Below are positions 55,336 to 64,000 of a DNA stretch of 64,000 bases, in pieces. The notes beneath the pieces are model-generated. The model saw only the letters and a list, made by a program, of their open reading frames with translations, made no database searches and was not told the origin of the DNA. The stretch's first letter is position 1. Each line of letters begins with the position of its first letter. The stretch is from assembly GCF_004359215.1 (NCBI RefSeq), contig NC_090615.1, forward strand, positions 1,080,100 through 1,144,099, in the 5' to 3' direction. This DNA comes from Bremia lactucae. Its lineage: Eukaryota; Oomycota; Peronosporomycetes; Peronosporales; Peronosporaceae. Made by a program: the position numbers and the translations under genes.

Positions 55336-57880
55336 AACTGATGGCATATTCTACCATCGGCAAGACTCGCTCCACCTCTTAAACGAGTGCACGTATCCAC
55401 GAATTACTTCTTCGAGAATACGGTTTGCACGCTCCGTCTGACCATCTGTTTCAGGATGATTAGAAGTTGACAATTTCAACTGTGTTCCGAGTGATTTAAT
55501 CACAGTTCGCCAAAATTCCGCCGTAAATCAAAACTCGATCTGAGACCACTTGCGGGGGAACCGATGGAGTTGAAATATCGTGTCGACAAAGATACGAGCA
55601 CATCCTTTGGTTGTGATCGACTCCGGGACTGCAGAAGATGTGCCATCATGTAACGATCAACAAAAACCATATCATTAAACTTGTGATCGTCTTCGGAAAA
55701 ATCGAACGAAGTCGATAGATACGGACTGCCAACACTCTGCCGGAACAGACAGAGATTGTAACGGAGCACGAGATGATGCACTTGGCTCCACGCGCTGACA
55801 AACTTCGCAAGCATGCATATTTCTGCGGACGAACTCATACTGGCGTGGCTAGTAGAAATCGCGACTTGTCGTGAGATAGATTTTCTCACGTGCACGATGA
55901 CCACTCATACACGATGCGTAAACGCAAATCATTATGCGTGAAGATGACGACACGAAGTAATACAGTAACCTATTGCGTGCTGTGTATGGATCTGTTGAGG
56001 ATCTACACAATTTCGACGATTCCTTTGAAGGATTTTTGGGTTTGGTTTCTAAGAAATCCGTCAACATTTTATGAGCATTCTCTTCTTGATAAGCTCTTCT
56101 AAAGTCGCCGAGTAATGTTGACGCCGGAACACTTATTGTTGGAACAGTGGCCTTATGCTCACTGTTGATTTGCGCAAGGGCTTAAAATCGGGTCGGCGCG
56201 AAAGGGCATCAGCAACGATTTAAGTCGTCCTGTTTGATACTCCACGGAGAAGTCATACTCCGGGAAGAAAGACAACCATCAAGCCATCCTTTGCAAAAGG
56301 TATGGGTGTTTACGGCCGAGCGTAAAGACGCATGGTCCGTATATACAATGAACGGTCTACCTTTCAAGCGATAGACCCTAAACTTAGCCAGTGCGTAGTT
56401 CATGGCAAGGAATTCCTTGTCACTGAATATTTGCGTTCAGCTGGTTGAAGCTGACGCGATCGATAATAGACCACGCGATCTGCGCCGTCTGTGACATATT
56501 GCATTGCGCACAGCCGATTACAAATTCGCTGGCGTCATAGACCACATGAAAGTGTCGGTAATGATTCACAACCGCTCGGATTGGCGATTGCTTCAAGCTT
56601 TGCTTTATACCTTCAAAGCAATGCTGACAATCAGCGTTCCATGACTACTTCACATTTTTCAACGACGATGAAAGATATACTGTCATTTCGGCATAACTTT
56701 GTGAGTACTTGTGCAGGTTCACCGCTAAGCCGAGAAACTTTTGAAGTCCCTTGACATCGACTGGCCCAGGCCAATCGGTTTTTGCCTTGATATTTTCCGG
56801 ATCCGGGCGTACACCGTGTTTTCCCACGATGCACCTATGAAGTGGTTGCAGCGAAAATAAAAATAATTTTTTTTTTTTAAAAAAAAAATATCACTTCTCG
56901 AGGTTTGCATACAAACTTGTGTTTACGCTTAATGTTTGGGATATATTCGGACGTGGTGCGATGTACGTCAACGTGCGACTTTCCAATTGCGGCTCTGCTA
57001 TAAACAACGACACAATCAAAATAGTTCGGTGTTAAATTCCACACTGATCTCATTAGATTGGTTACACATCTGCTAAATGTCGCAGGGGTATTACTAAGTC
57101 CCTGTGGCATGATTAGCCACTCCCATAGCATACTGCTTGGGCTGCTTACTGCTGTGAACGAGATGTCTTATTCTTGCATAAGGATAGAATCCATCTATCA
57201 AATCCATTGACGAAATTATAATACTGTTTGACATATCATCAATGGTAACGTCTTTTCGTGGTATTGGCGTTTGAGCCGGTACTATTGCAGCGTTCAATTC
57301 ATTGAATGCACGCACAATCCGCCATCCTCTTGACGATTTACGCACACTGAAGGTCAAAAAGCTATGGGGAAGTTGTTGTCGACACATGGCTTGCTGCTGA
57401 GCGATCGGCAAAGAATTTATGGATCGCTAACACTTGTTCACGAGGCAATAGCCATTCCTTCATGACTCAGTATTTCGAGCCTGGGATTTCGTCCATTTCG
57501 TGTGGAGTGCCTTTATCCTTAAGCAACTCGCACGGGACTGATTCAAAGAAGACATCATTAGATTCCATTAAATACTTATATAAAGGTTTTGTCTTCAAAG
57601 ACTTTCAGGATTGGGACGTAAGACGTTCAATCCGAGTCTTCTCATCGAGGATACTATCGTCCATTGATGAGCTGCTGAGAACCGTTCGTTCAAAGTAAAT
57701 CCCATTGCCGACCGATTATCGGCCATGTTGTTGTCATATGTGATAAATGCGCAGACCTGCTTGACTTTGCCACTACGCAGATCACGCAAGAACCGTTTCG
57801 GGTCAAGCGTTGGTTATTGAGCTATCTTTAAAGTTGATTTTGGAGGCGCTATTAGTTCAAACAATTCAGTGCATGCTTCT
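55336..57880 (-). pseudogene. Inverted protease/RT/RNase H/integrase block, family A copy 3
   Basis: Minus-strand pieces inside a plus-strand element. RT pieces lie at 57,094-57,411 (FSVRKSSRGWRIVRAFNELN; PIPRKDVTIDDM; SMDLIDGFY) and 56,877-57,131 (MPQGLSNTPATF, YFDCVVVYS, where YxDD is expected to read D-D; here it is DC). RNase H is at 56,209-56,403 (FIVYTDHASLRSAVN) and an integrase zinc-binding piece near 55,850-55,930. The plus strand at 55,340-55,600 aligns directly with plus 8,250-8,520 of the minus-strand copy 1, which proves the inversion. Frames are broken and the RT active-site Asp pair is lost. Confidence 0.75.
56867..56888. repeat. Poly(T)-poly(A) homopolymer tract
   Basis: Twelve T followed by ten A inside the RT remnant of copy 3. 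Perfectly self-complementary and prone to sequencing error or slippage; it contributes to frame loss here. Confidence 0.8.
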
Positions 57881-58850
57881 ACAAAGAATACACCAGTTTT
57901 CGCGAATAGCTTACGCCACACACGTATATCCACCTTGTTTGAGAGTGACTCTTATCGAAGGGGAGGGGATCGCCCGAGCAAAGAACATTTAGCACTTGCG
58001 GATCACGTATAAGCGCTAAGGTAAATGCGAAGGATACCAATGTTGATTTAATTGACATTAAAGGAGGAGTGGAGAAACTCAGTAATAACAATAATGCTAT
58101 TAGTGACTTTGATGACGATGCTGAAATACTCAGCATCAAAATTAGCATTACTAATTTGAACGCTAATACTCTTAATAATAAAGGGATTGTAATGTCCGCA
58201 CTGCGAGCCGGTCGCACTGAAATCTAATATAAAACCGAGTCAGCATGTGATTTCCTGTCGGCTAGAGAAGCGGTAATCCGTTTCGTAGAGGATTCCATCA
58301 ATGATGCTATGGGCCGACAGAAACGGAACCGTAATAAAAATGCAAGAGCAAACATTCTTCGTTTACCGTGAACGATCTAGTCCTACTGTCTTCGGTAAAC
58401 CTACCAAAACATGAAGTGACGAATGTAGGCAGTGATAATACTAACCAGGTATATCGGCCCGTTTCGTGTTCCACATCGCCAAGGCAATGCGTACACGATC
58501 AAGCTGTCTCGTAGTATGCGTACGCATCCTACATTTTATGTTGGGCGTTTCCGCCTGTACCATCAGTACGAGGCTTCTTCCGATTTCGGATTACACCAGA
58601 ACGGTTCAGGGTATCCGCCAAAGCCTGATGATCTCGAGCCAAAGGCTCATTGTCCCGGAAAAAAATCTGCTTCTCTTGAACCAGATAATGCACCCTTCCC
58701 TCCAAGGAAATGATCTTCCGACGAGATGTCACCAGCTCGTTTTGAAGGGACTGATTTGTCCTTTCGATCGCCAGTTGATCAGTCGCAACCTGCGCCTCAT
58801 TTCTCAACTGGTCTCGTGAAACCATATCAACCTCACCGCTAATTTGCGGC
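57881..58850 (+). pseudogene. Integrase C-terminal end of family A copy 3
   Basis: The plus-strand frame at 58,432-58,713 reads YIGPFRVPHRQGNAYTIKLS, then HPTFYVGRFRLYHQYEASS, the GPF/Y-type integrase tail common in oomycete Gypsy elements. Further plus-strand sequence to about 58,838 (PAPHFSTGLVKPYQPHR then stop) continues the polyprotein tail. The 98-residue minus-strand frame over the same bases looks coiled-coil-like but is treated as the shadow. Confidence 0.65.
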
Positions 58851-59319
58851 GACGGAATCGCTCGGGTTTAATATCATTCCTCAAATAATGAAGGGTGTGA
58901 TCCAAATCACGATGATTCACGATTTGATTAGGGTTCGTCAAACGAGGATAGTTCAAATTTTCTTCACCTCCACATCCGTTGACGGGTTTTAGTGGTAAGA
59001 AGCGTTTTCTTGTTGAAAGCTTCTCAAACCACCGTGAGGTAAACGAGGCTCGAACGAGTTATTTCGTTCGTTGGTAAGGGTATCCACTCTCGCCTGATAA
59101 TTAAGGAACTCGTTTTATACTAATTTTGGACGTTTCGGGTCTCGTCTTGCAGTACGACGACACCCATCCTCGTCGACAGAGGGTCCATCAGAGTACGAGC
59201 GCTTCCCGCGCTCGTTAAGAAATGAAGGTTCTCAATCTCTTGACGCATCTCGTAAGAGATGAGCGTCGTCCAACGAGGATCTTCAAAAAGGAATATGCAT
59301 CCTTAGGGGTATGACCTGC

Positions 59320-59351
59320 ACCCTTGGGGGGGAACCCCCCCCCCCAAGGGT
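59320..59351. repeat. G-run/C-run hairpin
   Basis: CCCTT, a run of seven G, AA, a run of eleven C, then AAGGG: a self-complementary stem between CCCTTGGG and CCCAAGGG arms. It may be a true palindrome or a sequencing/assembly trouble spot. Confidence 0.7.
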
Positions 59352-59363
59352 ATCTTTGCCTCT

Positions 59364-59714
59364 CTAGACAAACGGTGCAACTTTTAGCGTGCATTGACTA
59401 CGGCCCATTTCCGATTTTTTTACGGAAAGCTTAAGCTTTTCAAGCCAGATCTCACGGCCTATGTTTTTCTTTACATATTCTATACACAGCTGTCCAAGCT
59501 TGGACGAAAGGTTCGACATCCTTTGACCGTTTAAAGGAGTACCACCGATGCCGGTAAAAGGCATCGATGAAGAATTCCGTCTCATCCTCACCAGGGTAAC
59601 AGTAACGTGAAATGAGCCAACATGAGAGGGACCGCAATACGTTGCGGTTCCCTCCTGGAAAGAGGCCTTGGTTACCTGTAAAAGAAATCTCATTTGTTGG
59701 TCTGGTATGACCAA
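59364..59714 (-). pseudogene. ORF antisense to pol in family A copy 3
   Basis: Minus strand, opposite to the element. The second frame (59,452-59,637) reads DETEFFIDAFYRHRWYSFKR, then SKDVEPFVQAWTAVYRICKE. The first frame carries the continuation. The same segment is antisense to the element in copy 1 (6,636-6,870, plus). Its character is Gag-like, but no firm family call is possible. Confidence 0.5.
59625..59665. repeat. Hairpin GGGACCGCAA / TTGCGGTTCCC
   Basis: An almost perfect stem-loop (arms about 10-11 bases, loop TACG) at the edge of a roughly 120-base segment whose orientation, relative to the neighbouring antisense ORF, differs between copy 3 and copy 1 (6,483-6,610). Confidence 0.55.
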
Positions 59715-59926
59715 CGATCGTTATTACATTCCGTAACTTGACCCTTGGAGCGATCCCGAAAAACTCCTTTCCTGGTGATGCAGACTAGCACCACCACCAG
59801 AACTCTTTCCTTCACAACAACTTAGTTCCAGGTAAACTAGCACCACCATTACCACTCTTTCCTTCGCATCCACTTAGTTCCAGGTGACCCATATTAACGT
59901 CACGAGAGTGGTCATCGCCCTCGGAG

Positions 59927-60178
59927 ATGTTGGCTTCCTACCAAAGAGGTGCGACAAGTCGAACAACTTCGTTATTACCTCGTTATCACCTCTCTGATTG
60001 TCACATAAGAACCCAAATGATTGACGCACCTGCCCTCGCTGATACGGCGGCCTCCACAGTAGCCACTGAGTCGGGCGATGCTGGTCACTTAGACCAGTCA
60101 CCTACAGTTGGTGTAGCGGGTGACTTGTCTCCGTCACATGCTACGTCATCAATAGATGACATGTTCCAGTCACCTTAA
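59927..60178 (+). pseudogene. 3'-region ORF with short QSP repeats, family A copy 3
   Basis: 83 residues in element sense, ending DMFQSP. It repeats the pattern HLDQSPTVGVAGDLSPS and aligns with the minus-strand frame at 6,049-6,324 of copy 1 (TVATES then D-A-G/D, QSP units). Function unknown. Confidence 0.45.
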
Positions 60179-60544
60179 TGGAAGTAGAAGGTGACGTATT
60201 CCCCACAGAAGACGCAGTTACGTCTACTAAAAATTTACATTACCAACAGCTGCACTGATCCGTGCAGCTACCAGCTTTGCGGCCTCATGGGCCACGCGCA
60301 CAAACTTATTTTGTCGCCATGTTGATTTTGTTCAAATCAGCGCAAAGTTAAAAGCCAAAATACTCGCTCACCTAGATACCATAAAGGGTGTTGGTTCATT
60401 TAGACAGCAGGACGCTGGTCATGGTATTGCAAATGAAAGCGGTATTTTGATCAAAACCAATAATGAAAATTTCAAAAAAGTCATAATAGTATGTCCTGTC
60501 ACCCTACATCAGTCACTATAGTGACTACTGATAATGGAGGGTGA

Positions 60545-61045
60545 TGTAACGGAGTGACCCGTCGCATAAGAAGTATTTCCTATACGAGAAATAGTAAATA
60601 TTTTTTCTTATGAGAGAAAATCTCTAAAGAAGTACAAAATTATCATCTTTACTAATTTGATTTAAATTGTTTCACTATGACCCAGTCTAGTTATATTGAT
60701 GCAATAAGACATTAGCTCTATTGATCGGTTGATTTAAGTATAAATCAACCCCGCCAATCGTTAAAAGACACAATTGTGCTGGGCGCAAGAAGGCGCCATA
60801 CTTGTTTTTTTTAATATTATAAGTTTAGTAGTAGATAGAAGATCGTTACGTAGGAAACTACATATATTAACATGGATTAACTTTTTTCTCTGTTCTAAAG
60901 CCTTACTCTAGACCTTTAGGCTAAAGACCTTTAGCTTCATAAGAAACCTTCCGCTGCACCTTTGTGTATGTGAAGTTTCGAGGCACCTTACCTACGCTGT
61001 AACCAGTGTAAGTTTATTAGTACGAGTGAAAGGTGCCCCGTAACA
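60545..61045 (+). repeat. 3' LTR of family A copy 3
   Basis: It starts TGTAACGGAGTGACCCG and ends GGTGCCCCGTAACA. The body shares AACCCCGCCAATCGTTA and GTAGATAGAAGATCGTTA with the LTR at 14,019. The purine-rich TGGAGGGTGATG lies immediately before it. The terminal paired structure is present but weakened. Confidence 0.8.
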
Positions 61046-61440
61046 TTATCTGTATACACGGCTTCATAACGAATAATAAGATGTGATACATACTACGAGC
61101 AATATTGCCTGCTTAACAATATAGTTAATATAAGTATATTCATTGTATTTTGTAAGCGATACTCGTATCGGCGATCTCCAGAAAGAGACGTGGTGGCCAA
61201 TCTATATTAAGATTTATCAAGGGCTGAGTACCTAACATTGAGAAATAAAAATATGGTTCAGTTCCCTTTTGATCTAAAAGCGTTCTGAGCGTTACTAAAA
61301 CTTGTGCTGTGATCCCTAAAAGTTAAATTCTTCTCAAGGCATTAGCTCTTACGCAGTATTGCCACTTGAATCTAAATAGCAATTAATCTCTTGAACGAGA
61401 CTAGATAAGCTCTACGAGCTTACACGACTATCGTTAACAA
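61046..61440. other. Spacer between family A copy 3 and the next element
   Basis: AT-rich, no reading frame or LTR end recognised. It may include the decayed 5' LTR of the element that follows. Confidence 0.35.
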
Positions 61441-64000
61441 TACTAACTGTAGTTGTATAGAACTACGTGACTTTTTAAGCCAATGCGACTTTCTGACTCA
61501 AGGGCTAGATAGCTTTGCGATGCTCGGAAGCGATAAGCCATACGAGGGCAACGAAAAAAAACTATTTTATTGGATCAGAGACGTGAATAAGGCCAAGAAC
61601 TCGGCTCTGGTCAGATCGGAGCAACAGCGAGTTGGCCTGGCCATCTGTAAAATCGTTGGCAGAGCCAGAGAATGGCATATCTGTATACTCCCCTTATCGA
61701 AACGCTGAAATAGCAATTGTTCCTGTGTATACCCCACCTAAGGAGATTTACCGTGTGCGAACGCACATTGTCAAGGTAGAAAAGACATAGTGGACTATGT
61801 TTAAGCGTAACTATCTCTAGTTGCTGCTATGCAGCTTTGCCCATTACTAGTGGCTTTTACGGACGGTCTTTACACGGGCGTGGCCAAATCGGAAGTCTTT
61901 CAAGTCCACCCTGCTACGTTTTAAGCGGCTGTAGACGTATTGTGTTGAACGGTGTGTTCAACTTTACTTCAGCCAGGCTAGCTTTTTGAGCAAATCTACT
62001 TTGTCTAACAGACTCAACCAATGGACTTCAGCCTCGTTGAAGAATTAAACCAGATCCTTAAGCTGTTAAAGAGCACAGAAAAATCGATATTTTACGTACA
62101 TAAGCACCACGCTTGTCCATTGCTCAATCTGCGCAAAGCTCGAACGAGCATATCCCAGAAGGGCCCCCCGCGCCTCCTGGAAAATAACTATGACTTGAGG
62201 AGCCTCTACGAGGTGGAGATAAACATGGCTTAGCCCCAATATGTTATGTGCCTATTGACAAAGAACGTGGTACAGCGTGGAGACTGTGAAGGGCTTTGAT
62301 AAGCCATATTCATATTTTAATTGACTCCGGAGCTTCTTTCAAGTATGCTCGGAGTCTCTTCACTGAAGGAAATCAGCAATATGATGTGGCACTTAAAAGG
62401 ATAAAGGTAATTTGGTCATTGTTTGCTTAGCGAATAGGAATCGTGACACCGTTCCTAAAAATGCATCGAACCTTGGTAACAGTTACGGACTTTGACAGCA
62501 TGGAACGCTGTCTCGTCCTTGACCTATATTCAAGGTATGTTAATTATAATTATGGCCTGGCTTCAGCGCCATGAGCCATGAATTGATTGGAGCTCTAAGA
62601 CCTTAGGCGCAGCGCACATTACTCCAAGCGATGCTTTGGCTAGTCATGAATCCACCTTTGCCAGCCAACAAAAGGGCTATTGGCGTGATCCACGAATTGA
62701 GAACGTCATCAGTGTGCTGAGCATTAGAATGTTTGAGTTAATTTAATTCAATGTTAAAAACAATAGTCTTGAGTATGGCTCATTGATGGGTAGTTGAACA
62801 GCACGTACTCCGTTGACTGATACTCGTTGAGATAGCGAATCTTCGGATGCTGAAATCATTGTTGTTTAAGGGCCGAGTCATTAAGGGTGTGATTTCTTCT
62901 ATGCATGTGGAATGGCACGTAACAATTTACCGTGTGGTGTTGGCCGTGATAACACCTCGGTTGATGTCGTTAATGACATTGTCGGCAGAATGGCAAGATA
63001 TATCGAGTTTCGCCTGCTTTAAGCACGTGGATTGACACGTAGGAATTTGCTAAGTGATGAGCGCGGGGTATGTATTTCTTCATCGGATATCAACTTAATA
63101 TCGTCTTTAATTTAGAGCGGAGTTAGCTTTAGGAGCATTCTTACCTGGGGAGCAACGACGTTTTGGCCTGTATGAGGTTTTGCGGTTTCTTCCCAAAGAT
63201 TGTAGAGAGATCAATCAATTGCTGCGAGGTGCAAAGCGTCGATACTGATACTAGCAAACAGCTTTCAATATGCACTCGTCAGCCTTAAATTATCTTATCA
63301 TCCCATTTTCAAATAAATTTGAGCGAATTGTCTTAAAACTAGATTGGCCAGGCATTGAAGGCTGAATATTTATCGGAAATGGTGTTCGTTTTGACCTATA
63401 TCGTCCTTGAGAACACAAAGCGGCATTTAACGCACGTAGTAGATCATTGGTCCTTGAGGATACTGCAGATTCAATCATTCCGTTGTTTAAAATTTTTCGA
63501 GAGGCTGTGTATCATAATCTACCGTCAGTTTTGCCTCCTGATTGAGGTGTCCGTCATGAGTTCGACTTGTTCCTGGCAACAGGCACTGTGTAACACGCAG
63601 TGACTTTATCAAAGGAACAGTGTGACGTTATTCGCGTTTATTTTCGCTAAGGGCGTGGCTGGAAACGTAAGTCTCCCCAATCTACACCGACAATTTGTGT
63701 CAGAAAGCCAAACGGTAAATGACGTATTGTGCATGCTTACAACAAGCATAACGCTGCTGCTATGCCAGGAAAGTCATTTATAGAATGTCTTACGAACAAT
63801 TAGGTGGGGTACGGTGCGCTCGACATAGTGGATGGCTGTTATCAGCTGCTCATGCTTGCTAGTAACATCTTGCCTACAGCTGTAAGCACCCCGAATGAGA
63901 TGCTTTGATAGATGCTGGTGATACCTTATGAACTTTCTAAATCTACGGCTAATTCTACAGTCCGGTGACGCTACTGTTCCGTCCTCAACGAGGTTATGCA
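61441..64000 (+). pseudogene. Ty3/Gypsy family D Gag-protease region, degenerate and cut by window edge
   Basis: The plus-strand frame at 61,520-61,708 is a Gypsy Gag capsid start (YEGNEKKLFYWIRDVNKAKN; RSEQQRVGLAICKIVGRARE). Near 62,325-62,400 a retroviral-type protease remnant reads LIDSGASFKYARSLF. Near 62,490-62,620 a post-protease segment reads MERCLVLDLYSRY, then MAWLQRHEPWIDW and SKTLGA across frames. This matches a Gypsy type distinct from families A and C. Many stops occur; pol presumably continues beyond 64,000. Confidence 0.7.

Larger units (their letters stand above)
53055..61045 (+). mobile_element. Rearranged family A Gypsy, copy 3
   Basis: Family A sequence in mostly plus orientation. 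It runs from a 5'-truncated Gag region (53,055 on) through an inverted pol block, an integrase end in plus sense and a 3' region to a 3' LTR (60,545-61,045). A family B LTR-like unit is inserted in Gag. The 5' LTR is missing. All frames are broken. The two orientation switches, near 55,335 and 57,880, bracket protease through integrase core. Confidence 0.75.

Noticed and set aside
58529..58825. 98-residue minus-strand coiled-coil-like frame
   Set aside because: The plus strand over the same bases continues a recognised integrase tail, so the minus frame is most simply a shadow.

Overview
The window looks like nuclear DNA of an oomycete, most likely a Peronosporales plant pathogen (Phytophthora or downy mildew type). 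The evidence is very short introns (60-69 bp in three genes), a secreted effector with an RXLR-like plus EER leader, an oomycete-type folate/biopterin transporter, SKN1/KRE6-type glucan enzymes, and Copia and Ty3/Gypsy elements resembling those of Phytophthora. The species cannot be fixed from sequence alone.

The layout has two compartments. A gene island of about 30 kb (22.9-52.5 kb) sits between two retrotransposon graveyards (1-22.8 kb and 53-64 kb). The left graveyard holds a decayed Copia element (1-3.6 kb), LTR fragments, a 7.5 kb Gypsy element (family A, minus strand, 5,335-12,829) with both LTRs, LTR-like units of a second family (B), a truncated plus-strand family A copy (14,019-15.76 kb), a decayed Gypsy of another family (C, 15.78-19.31 kb) and a truncated second minus-strand family A copy (19.37-22.84 kb). 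The right graveyard holds a rearranged family A copy (53.06-61.05 kb) and the start of a fourth Gypsy type (D, to the window edge). All retroelement reading frames are broken.

Gene island, left to right: a PH-TBC Rab GTPase-activating protein (minus); the rRNA-processing factor RRP1/Nop52 (plus), divergent from it across 288 bp; a very large intron-less EPG5-type autophagy tether (minus); a small uncertain ORF; an FBT/BT1 folate-biopterin transporter (minus); a YaaA-family protein (minus); a SKN1/KRE6 GH16 membrane protein (minus); an ELMO-domain protein fused to two ubiquitin-binding modules (minus, two introns); a second SKN1/KRE6 paralogue (plus); and the RXLR-like effector (minus) at the island edge next to the repeats. 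The EPG5 tether, the TBC Rab-GAP and the ELMO protein all concern membrane traffic or small GTPases; the SKN1 pair concerns cell-wall glucan.

The most interesting non-genic signals are: (1) a two-hairpin structure inside an outer stem at the 3' end of every reasonably complete LTR here, retained across two divergent LTR families with compensating base changes; (2) inversions inside family A copies, including a whole protease-RT-integrase block; (3) an ORF antisense to pol in the 3' region of two family A copies. Start codons and splice junctions were set by hand-reading; the family calls come from recognised motifs, with no database search.
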